A stretch of 9,891 nt of DNA, from assembly GCA_947458305.1 (NCBI GenBank), contig CANGZO010000076.1:1-9891 (forward strand), written 5' to 3'. The translations under genes and the position numbers were made by a program. The notes beneath the pieces are model-generated. The model did no database searches. It was not told where the DNA came from and saw only the letters and a program-made list of their open reading frames with translations. Position 1 is the stretch's first letter, and each line of letters begins with the position of its first letter. This document shows, piece by piece, positions 1-6,687 of this stretch. This DNA is from Comamonadaceae bacterium (GTDB taxonomy: Bacteria; Pseudomonadota; Gammaproteobacteria; Burkholderiales; Burkholderiaceae_C).

Positions 1-12
1 CGGACAGCGCAC

Positions 13-44
13 CCGTTTCAAACGGCAGCGAGGACTAGCCTCGC
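13..44 (-). terminator. Two adjacent small hairpins after rpsT, possible weak terminator
   Basis: Reading leftward from the rpsT stop, the first hairpin has a perfect 6-bp stem (GCGAGG at 28-33 against CCTCGC at 39-44, 5-base loop). The second has a 5-bp stem (CCGTT at 13-17 against AACGG at 21-25, 3-base loop). They begin about 25 bases after the stop codon, where a ribosomal protein transcript would be expected to end. Neither is followed by a proper T-run in the rpsT direction; only GTTT follows the first. Termination is therefore an inference from position. Apart from these hairpins, I see nothing in bases 1-69. Confidence 0.3.
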
Positions 45-69
45 CGGGCTGTTGATCTGGTGGAGCGGA

Positions 70-372
70 TCAGGCTGCGGCGAGAGCCAAAGTCTTGACT
101 TTGGCGCTCAGGCGGCTCTTGTCACGAGCGGCCTTGTTCTTGTGGAAGATGCCCTTGTCGGCAATGGTGTCCACCACGGTTTGCATCTTGGCAAACAACT
201 CAGTGGCTTTGGTCTTGTCGCCAGCTGCAACGGCTTTTTCGACGTTTTTCACAGCAGTGCGGTATTTGGAGCGCAGCGAAGAGTTCGCGGCATTGATTTT
301 GACGTCTTGGCGGACGCGTTTACGGCCGGAAGCAAGACGGGGGTTTTTCTTTTTGGGTTTAGCGGATGCCAT
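70..372 (-). CDS. rpsT: 30S ribosomal protein S20
   Basis: S20 is a primary 16S rRNA-binding protein of the small ribosomal subunit. The 100-residue product has the family's features: a strongly basic N-terminus (KPKKKNPRLASGRKRVRQ), a helix around SSLRSKYRTAVKNVEKAV, and the conserved HKNKAARDKSRLSAKVKTL block near residues 77-95. It is about a dozen residues longer than E. coli S20 (87 aa), mainly through a longer lysine-rich N-terminus and an Ala-rich end. The ATG at 372-370 starts the classical MASAKPKKK sequence. A GAAAGA tract lies about 9 bases upstream and could pair with the pyrimidine-rich 16S 3' end. The gene is a single unit, divergent from murJ, with its own promoter-like box at 419-424. 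In E. coli, S20 represses its own translation; nothing here shows whether that applies. Confidence 0.97.
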   Translation of the reverse strand: MASAKPKKKNPRLASGRKRVRQDVKINAANSSLRSKYRTAVKNVEKAVAAGDKTKATELFAKMQTVVDTIADKGIFHKNKAARDKSRLSAKVKTLALAAA

Positions 373-418
373 ATATGAGTTCTTTCAGTGTCTGAGGATG
401 ATGTCCAGCGAACCCGGT

Positions 419-427
419 ATTCTAGCA
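419..427 (-). promoter_or_regulatory. Extended -10 promoter for rpsT
   Basis: On the minus strand the sequence reads TGC-TAGAAT. This is a 5/6 match to TATAAT preceded by the TG-N of an extended -10 element. No good -35 hexamer is visible 16-18 bases upstream, which fits an extended -10 promoter. The predicted start near 412 gives a leader of about 40 bases before the rpsT ATG. A highly expressed gene is expected to carry such a promoter. The call rests on sequence match only. Confidence 0.6.
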
Positions 428-522
428 GACCCGAAAACGGTGCTCGGCGCTTGAAGAGGATCGAAAGCGTGGGTCTGCGTCTCAATCCATCGCGTGGTCA
501 TGGCATTGCGGGCAAGAAAGGA

Positions 523-545
523 AGTGGCCGCTACACTCGGCCACT
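523..545 (+). promoter_or_regulatory. Inverted repeat with -10-like box abutting the murJ start
   Basis: A perfect 8-bp inverted repeat (AGTGGCCG at 523-530, CGGCCACT at 538-545) surrounds a 7-base loop and ends at the base before the murJ GTG. TACACT (532-537) reads as a 4/6 -10 box and would start RNA at about 544-546, giving an mRNA with essentially no leader. The nearest Shine-Dalgarno-like purine tract (AAAGGAAG, 517-524) is about 21 bases from the GTG, too far to act directly unless the repeat folds. No convincing -35 is seen. The repeat could be an operator, a hairpin in a longer transcript, or chance. Confidence 0.45.
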
Positions 546-2111
546 GTGAGCCTCCTCCGATCCGCCTCTGTTGTGTCGATTTTTACCCTGGCCTCTCGGG
601 TCACGGGTTTGGTGCGCGAGTTGCTGATGGCGTCGATGTTTGGCGCCAGCGCCCTGACCGATGCCTTCAACGTGGCTTTTCGCATTCCTAACCTGTTTCG
701 GCGCCTGTTTGCCGAAGGGGCTTTCAGCCAGGCTTTTGTGCCGGTGCTGGCCGCCAGCCGTGCCCAGCATGGCGATGAGGCCACCAAGGAGGTGATCGAC
801 AGCGTGGCCACGGCTTTGGCTTGGTCGGTGCTGGCCTTGTCGATTTTGGGTGTGTTGGTATCGCCTTGGCTGGTCTGGGCCATGGCCAGTGGTTTGCAGC
901 AAGATGCGCGGGGTTATGACGCTGCGGTGAACATGACCCGCTGGATGTTCCCCTATATCGCCTTCATGTCCATGGTGGCCTTGTCTGCCGGCATTTTGAA
1001 TACCTGGAAGCGCTTTGCGGTGCCTGCAGCCACCCCAGTGCTGCTGAACGTGAGTGTGATTGGGGCCACTTGGTGGTTGGCCCCTTGGTTTGCCCAACGG
1101 GGCATAGAAGCCATTTACGCCTTACCTGTAGGGGTCATGGCGGGCGGGGTGTTGCAATTGGTTTTGCAGACTCCCGCTTTGGCCCGATTGGGTTTGTTGC
1201 CCCGCTTGGGTGTGCGGCCCTCTGCGGTCAAAAAAGCATGGACCAACCCCGCCACCTTGAACATCCTGCGCCTGATGGGCCCGGCCTTGCTCGGCGTGGG
1301 TGTGGCCCAAATTTCCTTGCTGATCAACACGCAGATAGCCTCTCACCTGGCGCCGGGCAGCGTCAGTTGGCTCACGTATGCCGATCGTTTGATGGAGTTC
1401 CCGACCGCGATTTTGGGGGTGGCCCTGGGGGTGGTGTTGATGCCTCAGTTGGCCGCGGCCAAAGCCAAGGGCGACGATGACCGTTATGCCGCCATGCTGG
1501 ATTGGGGTTTGCGTTTGGTCTTGCTTTTGGCCTTGCCGTGCGCTGCGGCCTTGCTGGTGTTTTCACAACCTTTGGTGTCGGTGCTCTACCACTACGGGGC
1601 GTTCACCGATCGCGATGTGCAACAAACCACCTTGGCTTTGACGGGTTACGGTGTGGGCTTGTTGGGCTTGGTGGCGATCAAGGTATTGGCGCCAGGTTAT
1701 TACGCCAGCCAGGATATTCGAACGCCAGTGCGCATCGCGGTGGTGGTGCTGGTGTTGACCCAAGTTTTCAACATGATGCTGGTGCCTTTTTTGGCCCATG
1801 CTGGACTGGCTTTGTCCATCGGTTTAGGGGCCTTGGTCAACGCACTTTGGTTGTTGTGGGGCTTGCTGCGCAAGGGTGTTTACAAACCGCAACCGGGCTG
1901 GTGGCGCTTTGCCTTTCAGGTGCTGTTGGCGACGGCTTTGCTCACGGCCTTGTTGTGGTTCGCTGCGCACCATTTGAATTGGGTGGCGATGCGCCAGGAG
2001 GCCTGGTCGCGCATCGGTTGGATGGCGCTTGTTTTGATGAGCGCGGGGCTGCTTTATTTCGGTGTGTTGTGGGCCACGGGTATCAGGCTCAAGTCTTTCC
2101 TCAAGCGATGA
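546..2111 (+). CDS. murJ: Lipid II flippase MurJ (MviN)
   Basis: MurJ is a polytopic inner-membrane protein of the MOP superfamily that moves lipid II to the outer face of the membrane for peptidoglycan assembly. The 521-aa product is close to E. coli MurJ (511 aa) and hydrophobic throughout, consistent with about 14 helices. The N-terminus aligns with E. coli almost residue for residue. R18, R24, D39 and R52, charged residues reported as important in E. coli, sit at the same numbers within SRVTGLVRE, LTDAFNVAF and NLFRRLFAEGAFSQAF. The ADRLMEFP motif is at 279-286 (D280, R281). The start is a GTG; no other in-frame start exists close upstream, and this one gives the expected N-terminus. No normal Shine-Dalgarno precedes it. 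The gene is followed after 10 bases by the SirB1-like gene, probably co-transcribed. TTG is the dominant leucine codon. Confidence 0.96.
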   Translation: MSLLRSASVVSIFTLASRVTGLVRELLMASMFGASALTDAFNVAFRIPNLFRRLFAEGAFSQAFVPVLAASRAQHGDEATKEVIDSVATALAWSVLALSILGVLVSPWLVWAMASGLQQDARGYDAAVNMTRWMFPYIAFMSMVALSAGILNTWKRFAVPAATPVLLNVSVIGATWWLAPWFAQRGIEAIYALPVGVMAGGVLQLVLQTPALARLGLLPRLGVRPSAVKKAWTNPATLNILRLMGPALLGVGVAQISLLINTQIASHLAPGSVSWLTYADRLMEFPTAILGVALGVVLMPQLAAAKAKGDDDRYAAMLDWGLRLVLLLALPCAAALLVFSQPLVSVLYHYGAFTDRDVQQTTLALTGYGVGLLGLVAIKVLAPGYYASQDIRTPVRIAVVVLVLTQVFNMMLVPFLAHAGLALSIGLGALVNALWLLWGLLRKGVYKPQPGWWRFAFQVLLATALLTALLWFAAHHLNWVAMRQEAWSRIGWMALVLMSAGLLYFGVLWATGIRLKSFLKR

Positions 2112-2121
2112 AATTTCTCTC

Positions 2122-2982
2122 ATGACCTTGAACCTGTCACCTTTGACCCCTTTGGACTACTTTGCCAGTTTGGTGCAAAGCGACGACCAGTTTCCTCTTT
2201 TGGAAGCCGCGGCAAGTTTGGCGCAAGACGAAGAGCCTGCACTGGATGTGCAGCAGGTGCTGGACGATGTGGCGCGATTACTCAAAAGGGTCACAGCGCG
2301 CATGCCTGATGACGCCGATGACCTGACCCGTTTGGCCATATTGACGCAGGTTTTTTACAAAGACTTGGGCTTTGGCGTCAACGCCAACGATTACTACGCC
2401 CCTGAAAACAGCTACATCAACGAAGTGCTGCGCAGGCGTCGTGGCATCCCTATTTCCTTGGCGGTGGTTTGGCTGGAGTTGGCCCAGGCGCTGGACTTGC
2501 AAGCGCAGGGCGTTTCTTTTCCAGGTCATTTTTTGGTCAAGGTGTCGCTTGAAGGGGGCTTGGTGGTCTTGGATCCTCTCACCGGCGAGTCTTTGGGGCT
2601 GGACAATTTGTCCGAGCGTTTGGGCCCTTACCGCGAGCCCGCTGATCAAAAAGCTGCACCCGACCTGGACGATGGTGAAACCCCTTTGGGCTTGTATCTG
2701 CAAGCGTGCCCACCGCGCGATGTGTTGGCCCGCATGCTGCGCAATTTGAAAGAAATTTTCAGATCACAAGAGGATTGGCCACGCATGTTGCAAGTGCAAG
2801 ACCGTTTGGTGGTGTTGTTGCCAGAAGTCTGGACCGAGCGGCGAGACCGGGGATTGGTGCACGCCGAGATGGGGCAGGTGCACGAGGCTTTGCAGGATTT
2901 GCGGCTTTACCTTGAAGCCGTGCCTTCTGCACCCGATACGGCCGCGCTCAGGAATCGAGTCAGCGAGCTCTCTGGTCTTTGA
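2122..2982 (+). CDS. SirB1/YchA family, transglutaminase-like plus TPR-like protein
   Basis: The 286-aa protein has an N-terminal helical part, a Transglut_core2-type domain and a C-terminal TPR-like region (about 200-286, RNLKEIFRSQEDW through LRLYLEAVPSAP). The diagnostic blocks are NDYYAPENSYINEVL (89-103), RRRGIPISLAVVWLELA (105-121) and VSFPGHFLVKV (131-141), with VLDPLTGE at 149-156. H136 and D151 sit where transglutaminase-like proteins have their His and Asp, but the block where the catalytic Cys is expected (GIPISLA) has none; this fits the family, whose reaction is unknown. Despite the name SirB1, a regulatory role should not be assumed. I chose the ATG at 2122, just after the murJ stop. 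An earlier in-frame start at 2062 would overlap murJ by 50 bases and add an atypical N-terminus. Probably co-expressed with murJ. Confidence 0.9.
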   Translation: MTLNLSPLTPLDYFASLVQSDDQFPLLEAAASLAQDEEPALDVQQVLDDVARLLKRVTARMPDDADDLTRLAILTQVFYKDLGFGVNANDYYAPENSYINEVLRRRRGIPISLAVVWLELAQALDLQAQGVSFPGHFLVKVSLEGGLVVLDPLTGESLGLDNLSERLGPYREPADQKAAPDLDDGETPLGLYLQACPPRDVLARMLRNLKEIFRSQEDWPRMLQVQDRLVVLLPEVWTERRDRGLVHAEMGQVHEALQDLRLYLEAVPSAPDTAALRNRVSELSGL

Positions 2983-3004
2983 CGTCGCCCTGTGTGGCAT
3001 GTGC

Positions 3005-3026
3005 GCAGGGCCTGCTGCAGCCCTGC
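3005..3026. terminator. GC-rich hairpin between convergent genes
   Basis: A perfect 7-bp stem (GCAGGGC at 3005-3011, GCCCTGC at 3020-3026) with an 8-base loop lies in the 79-base gap between the ends of the SirB1-like gene and purM. Its position suggests a bidirectional transcription end. Neither strand shows a T-run after the stem, so it is not a textbook intrinsic terminator. A second, weaker 5-bp pairing (AACGC 3034-3038 with GCGTT 3049-3053) lies beside it. Confidence 0.4.
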
Positions 3027-3061
3027 CCACTGAAACGCATTGAAATCAGCGTTGACTGCGG

Positions 3062-4093
3062 TCAGGCAACCAGCACTTGTGCTGTCTCGCCCTGTGGTGC
3101 GATGCGGCCCATGGTGTAAACCTGCTCACCCGCTGCACGCAGGGTTGCTGCGCAGGCCTCGGCCTCGGCTTCATCGATCACCACCACCATGCCAATGCCG
3201 TTGTTGAAGGTGCGGTTCATTTCGGTGTCGTCAATGCCCGCTGTCGCTTGCAGCCAAGCGAACAATTCAGTTTGTGGCCAGCTCCCTTTTTTCAGGTGTG
3301 CAGCCAGGCCGTCGGGCAAAACGCGTGGGATGTTTTCCAACAAACCGCCGCCCGTGATGTGGGCCAGTGCCTTGATGGGGTGTGCGGCCAGCGCCGCCAA
3401 GACGTTCAAAACGTAAAGCCGTGTGGGCGCCATCAGGGCTTGCTTGAAGGGTTTGCCGTCCAGCGTGGCCGGGGCGTTGGCCCCTGCGCGCTCGATGCAC
3501 TTGCGCACCAAGCTGAACCCATTGGAGTGCACGCCGCTGGAGGCCAGGCCCAACACCACATCACCGGCTTTGACGTTTTGGCCCGTCAAAATTTTGGATT
3601 TTTCGACCGCACCGACCGCAAAACCGGCCAGATCGTATTCGCCAGCGGGGTACATGCCGGGCATCTCGGCGGTTTCGCCGCCAATCAAGGCACAGCCCGA
3701 CAGCTCGCAGCCCTTGGCAATGCCACCCACTACAGCTGCGGCGGTGTCCACATCGAGCTTGCCGCAGGCAAAGTAGTCGAGGAAGAACAGGGGCTCGGCG
3801 CCTTGCACCAGCACGTCGTTCACGCTCATGGCCACCAGATCGATGCCCACGGTGTCGTGCATGTTCCATTCAAACGCCAGCTTGAGCTTGGTGCCTACGC
3901 CATCGGTGCCGCTGACCAGTACAGGCTCTTTGTAGCGTTTGGGCACTTCAAACAGGGCCCCAAAACCGCCGATGCCAGCCAGCACGCCTTCGCGCATGGT
4001 TTTCTTGGCCAGGGGTTTGATGCGCTCCACCAGCGCGTCGCCTGCAACGATATCGACGCCAGCGTCTTTGTACGAAAGAGGGGTTTGAGTCAT
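3062..4093 (-). CDS. purM: Phosphoribosylformylglycinamidine cyclo-ligase (AIR synthetase)
   Basis: PurM converts FGAM and ATP to aminoimidazole ribonucleotide, ADP and phosphate, the fifth step of de novo purine synthesis, in the cytosol as a homodimer. The 343-aa product matches the family length (about 345). Recognisable blocks in order are SYKDAGVDIVAGDALV (N-terminus), VSGTDGVGTKLKLA (ATP-site glycine loop), GIDLVAMSVNDVLVQGAEP, GGETAEMPGMYPAGEYDLAG, LASSGVHSNGFSLVRK and HITGGGLLENIPRVLP. The ATG at 4093 gives the conserved start MTQTPLSYKDAG. It stands alone: purN, its partner in many bacteria, is not adjacent. It converges with the SirB1-like gene and diverges from the permease gene. 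No purine riboswitch aptamer or PurR-like operator was recognised in the roughly 70-base leader. Confidence 0.97.
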   Translation of the reverse strand: MTQTPLSYKDAGVDIVAGDALVERIKPLAKKTMREGVLAGIGGFGALFEVPKRYKEPVLVSGTDGVGTKLKLAFEWNMHDTVGIDLVAMSVNDVLVQGAEPLFFLDYFACGKLDVDTAAAVVGGIAKGCELSGCALIGGETAEMPGMYPAGEYDLAGFAVGAVEKSKILTGQNVKAGDVVLGLASSGVHSNGFSLVRKCIERAGANAPATLDGKPFKQALMAPTRLYVLNVLAALAAHPIKALAHITGGGLLENIPRVLPDGLAAHLKKGSWPQTELFAWLQATAGIDDTEMNRTFNNGIGMVVVIDEAEAEACAATLRAAGEQVYTMGRIAPQGETAQVLVA

Positions 4094-4153
4094 GGTTTTG
4101 GCCCGCCTGGGGCATTGAGTGTGAAGCAGGGGCCCGGCAATGGGCTGGCAGTC

Positions 4154-4159
4154 TAAAAT
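4154..4159 (+). promoter_or_regulatory. -10 box for the permease-hda-pcnB run
   Basis: TAAAAT is a 5/6 match to the -10 consensus. It lies 34 bases before the chosen permease ATG and predicts a start near 4166. The -35 region about 17 bases upstream is GC-rich and not recognisable. It is the only good -10 candidate in this spacer for the rightward genes and may drive all five. It faces a second TAAAAT box on the other strand at 4168-4173. Confidence 0.5.
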
Positions 4160-4167
4160 CGAGTTCT

Positions 4168-4173
4168 ATTTTA
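4168..4173 (-). promoter_or_regulatory. -10 box for purM
   Basis: ATTTTA on the plus strand reads TAAAAT leftward, predicting a purM transcript start near 4161 and a leader of about 68 bases. No good -35 is seen at the usual distance. It forms a 6-bp inverted repeat with the plus-strand TAAAAT (4154-4159, 8-base spacer), so polymerase bound for one gene would cover the start region of the other. Confidence 0.45.
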
Positions 4174-4193
4174 AGGCTTGACCTGGACCCATC

Positions 4194-5339
4194 ATGGTCA
4201 ACCCTGACAAAACACACCACCCCATGCAAGCACCCCTTCCTTTCTTGATGACCCGACTGGCCGCATGGCTGGGTGTGGGCTTGGTGCTGGCCGTGGTTTT
4301 TTGGTTGCTGGCACCGGTGTTAGCGCCCTTTGTCATTGCCGCGGTGTTGGCTTATGTGCTGCACCCCTTGGTGCTCAAGCTGGAGGGGCTGGCTGGCCAA
4401 CGTTTGCCCCGCGCGATGGCTGTGGTCTTGGTGGAAGCCGTGGCCTTGCTGGCGCTTTTGGGTTTGTTTTTGTTGTTGGTGCCCATCTTGGTGCGCGAAT
4501 GGCCCTTGTTGCAACAGCAATTGCCGGTCTTGCTGGACCGTGTTGGCGAGTTCATCAACCCTTTGTTGGCTCAGTTGGGACTGAACATCTCTTTGGACGT
4601 GTCGGAGCTCAGAAACCACTTGGTGACCTATTTGAGTGCCCATCGAGGAGACTGGTGGGCGCCTTTGATGTCCTCGATCAAGCTGGGCGGTAGTGTGGCC
4701 TTGGCGATGGCCGGGTATGCGGTGTTGGTCCCTGTGGCCTTGTTTTACATGCTGCACGACTGGACGCGCTTGGTGAACAGCGTGGTGGTGTTGGTTCCGC
4801 CATCTTGGCGGGAGCGCTTTGACAGTTTCATGCACGACTGTGATCAGGTCTTGGGCGAGTACCTGCGCGGACAACTTTTGGTCATGTTGGCTTTGGCGGT
4901 CTTCTATACCGTGGGCTTGGCCCTCTTCGGTCTGGATTTGGCCTTGCCCATTGGTGTGTTCACCGGCTTGGCTGTCTTTGTGCCCTATTTGGGCTTTGGC
5001 CTTGGCTTGGTGCTGGCTTTGTTGGCGGGCTTGTTGCAATTCGCCTCCGCACAGGCCTTGGTCATGGTGGCGGTGGTGTATGGCTTGGGTCAGGTGCTGG
5101 AGAGTTTTGTGCTCACCCCCCGAATGGTGGGCGAGCGCATTGGCTTGCACCCGTTGGCTGTCATTTTGTCCTTGATGGCTTTTGGTCAGGTGTTTGGCTT
5201 TGTGGGGGTGCTGATGGCTTTGCCAGCCAGTGCGGTTTTATTGGTGGGCTTGCGCCGTCTGCGAGACCAATACCTGCAAAGCGATCTTTATCAAAAAAGT
5301 GGTTCAGGTACCGCAGAGCAGGGGCCTGATCAGGCATGA
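4194..5339 (+). CDS. AI-2E family transporter (PerM-like permease)
   Basis: This is an integral inner-membrane protein of the AI-2E exporter/PerM family (formerly DUF20/UPF0118). The family includes TqsA, linked to autoinducer-2 export, and sodium/proton antiporters, so the substrate cannot be named. The 381-aa product has hydrophobic segments at about 24-60, 73-100 and 168-187, a large soluble loop between (about 101-165), then clustered helices from 226 to 352. Family signatures are GEYLRGQLLVMLALAVFY (221-238), ALPIGVFTGLAVFVPYLG (250-267) and VLTPRMVGERIGLHPLAVIL (306-325). The start is uncertain: ATGs at 4194, 4224 and 4248 are all in frame without a clear Shine-Dalgarno. The first is used because it follows the -10 box at a sensible distance. 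The stop overlaps the hda ATG by 4 bases (ATGA). E. coli perM also lies close to hda. Confidence 0.88.
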   Translation: MVNPDKTHHPMQAPLPFLMTRLAAWLGVGLVLAVVFWLLAPVLAPFVIAAVLAYVLHPLVLKLEGLAGQRLPRAMAVVLVEAVALLALLGLFLLLVPILVREWPLLQQQLPVLLDRVGEFINPLLAQLGLNISLDVSELRNHLVTYLSAHRGDWWAPLMSSIKLGGSVALAMAGYAVLVPVALFYMLHDWTRLVNSVVVLVPPSWRERFDSFMHDCDQVLGEYLRGQLLVMLALAVFYTVGLALFGLDLALPIGVFTGLAVFVPYLGFGLGLVLALLAGLLQFASAQALVMVAVVYGLGQVLESFVLTPRMVGERIGLHPLAVILSLMAFGQVFGFVGVLMALPASAVLLVGLRRLRDQYLQSDLYQKSGSGTAEQGPDQA

Positions 5340-6022
5340 AGCAGTTGGCTTTGGACATCGGCCTGGCTTCTACGCCAACGCTGAACAATTTTTTCTCCGG
5401 CCCGAATGCCGACACTGTGAATCATTTGCGTTTGTGGACCGCTTCCGGCAGCCGCGCGCCAGTGCCCACATACCTTTGGGGCGAAAGCGGTTCGGGCAAA
5501 ACGCATCTGTTGCACGCTGTCCACCACGCCCTGAATGAACAGGGTGCCCAAGTGGGTTGGCTGGATGCGCACACCATGAGTCCGCCTGAGTTCAACGACG
5601 ATTGGGCGGTGGTGCTGATGGACGACGTGCACTTGTACAACGCTGAGCAACAGCACACGGCATTCAATTGGTTCGTCAACGCATTGACCCCTCGAACGGG
5701 CCTGCCCCGTTGGGTGCTGGCGGCAGGGGCTTTGCCGCCCGCTGATTTGAAACTGCGGGATGACCTGCGCAGTCGCTTGGGGTGGGGACGTGTGGATGCC
5801 CTGCAGGTGCTGGACGAGCCCGAGCGCCGCGCTGTGCTGCGCCAAGAGGCCGATGCCCGGGGCTTGTTTTTGGGCGACGAAGTCATGTCTTACATGCTCA
5901 AGCGCTTTTCGCGTGATTTGGGCAGCCTCATGCAGCTGCTGGATCACTTGGACCAATATGCTTTGCAAACGCAGCGCGCCCTGACCATCCCGCTGGTTCG
6001 CGCGATGCTGGAGAACGTATGA
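5336..6022 (+). CDS. hda: DnaA regulatory inactivator Hda
   Basis: Hda is a short AAA+ relative of DnaA. Bound to the DNA-loaded sliding clamp, it stimulates ATP hydrolysis by DnaA and so limits re-initiation of replication. The 228-aa product carries a clamp-binding motif at its very N-terminus (QLALDI, 3-8; E. coli has QLSLPL). It has a Walker A P-loop GESGSGKTH (49-57, K55), Walker B VVLMDDVH (92-99, D96/D97), a sensor 1-like AAGALPP (129-135), an arginine-finger region LRSRLGWG (144-151, R147) and a sensor 2-like segment FSRDLGSLMQLLDHLD (191-206). It lacks the C-terminal DNA-binding domain of DnaA. The clamp motif and intact Walker residues make Hda preferable to a generic DnaA-like ATPase. 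It overlaps both neighbours by 4 bases, so translational coupling is likely. No DnaA box was noticed nearby. Confidence 0.93.
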   Translation: MKQLALDIGLASTPTLNNFFSGPNADTVNHLRLWTASGSRAPVPTYLWGESGSGKTHLLHAVHHALNEQGAQVGWLDAHTMSPPEFNDDWAVVLMDDVHLYNAEQQHTAFNWFVNALTPRTGLPRWVLAAGALPPADLKLRDDLRSRLGWGRVDALQVLDEPERRAVLRQEADARGLFLGDEVMSYMLKRFSRDLGSLMQLLDHLDQYALQTQRALTIPLVRAMLENV

Positions 6023-6687
6023 AACTCGCCCTGTTTGACCTCGACCACACCTTGCTGCCGCTGGACTCTGACCACACTTGGGGCGTTTTCACGACCGAAA
6101 TGGGTTGGACCGACCCGGCGGTGTTCAGTCAACGCAACGATGAGTTCTATGCCCATTACCAAGCCGGCACGTTGGACATTCATGACTACGTGCGCTTTGC
6201 CACCCGCGCAGCGCGTGAGCGTGGTGCTGTCGAAGCGGCGCAGGCGCACGCGCGTTACATGGACGAAGTGATCCGCCCGCGCATCACGCCCGAGGCACTG
6301 GCGCTGGTACGATCGCACCAGCATGCGGGGGACACGGTCATGATCGTGACCGCCACCAACGAGTTCGTGACCCGCCCGATCGCCCAGGCCTTTGGTGTGA
6401 GCGAGTTGATCGCGGTTGACCTCGAACGCGATGCCAGCGGCTGGATCACGGGCGAGATCCGGGGCACCCCGTCGTTTCGGGAAGGTAAAGTCACACGGGT
6501 CGCGCATTGGTTGGGCCAAAAAGGACTGGACTGGGGCGACGTGGAGATGACGTTTTACTCCGACTCCATGAACGATCTGCCGCTTTTGGAAAAAGCCCAC
6601 CATCCGGTGGCAACGAACCCTGACGCTCGGTTGCGTCAACTGGCCACAGAGCGTGGCTGGCGCATCCTCGACCTCTTTCAAGAATGA
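6019..6687 (+). CDS. HAD superfamily hydrolase, subfamily IB (SerB-like phosphatase)
   Basis: This is a probable cytosolic phosphomonoesterase using the HAD aspartyl-phosphate mechanism; the substrate is unknown. The 222-aa protein has motif I FDLDHTLL with nucleophile D7 and acid/base D9, motif II at IVTATN (T111), the motif III lysine K157 in EGKVTRV, and motif IV YSDSMNDLPLL (D182, D186). The insertion between motifs I and II is a helical C1 cap as in phosphoserine phosphatase. The cap and C-terminus do not allow a SerB call, and HAD-IB proteins of this kind are usually left without a substrate. GGAG (6010-6013) lies 5 bases before the ATG, a better Shine-Dalgarno than the neighbours have. 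The ATG overlaps the hda stop, and the stop overlaps the pcnB ATG, each by 4 bases. Confidence 0.92.
   Translation: MKLALFDLDHTLLPLDSDHTWGVFTTEMGWTDPAVFSQRNDEFYAHYQAGTLDIHDYVRFATRAARERGAVEAAQAHARYMDEVIRPRITPEALALVRSHQHAGDTVMIVTATNEFVTRPIAQAFGVSELIAVDLERDASGWITGEIRGTPSFREGKVTRVAHWLGQKGLDWGDVEMTFYSDSMNDLPLLEKAHHPVATNPDARLRQLATERGWRILDLFQE

Noticed and set aside
2062..2121. Upstream start for the SirB1-like gene
   Set aside because: It would overlap murJ by 50 bases and add a Ser/Cys-rich stretch not seen in the family. ATG 2122 gives a normal N-terminus.
3668..3682. GGCGG / CCGCC hairpin inside purM
   Set aside because: Short, GC-rich and explained by the antisense of conserved Gly-Gly-Glu-Thr codons.
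3077..4156. Rightward open frame of 359 codons lying opposite purM
   Set aside because: It is the mirror of a certain purM gene. The translation is rich in His, Gln, Cys and Gly with no family motif, as expected from the antisense of GC-biased codons.
4094..4193. Purine riboswitch or PurR operator controlling purM
   Set aside because: No purine aptamer architecture and no ACGCAAACGTTTGCGT-like palindrome was found in the spacer.
4320..5150. Leftward open frame of 276 codons opposite the permease
   Set aside because: The product is extremely Gln/His-rich, the antisense image of the Leu/Val codons of a membrane protein.
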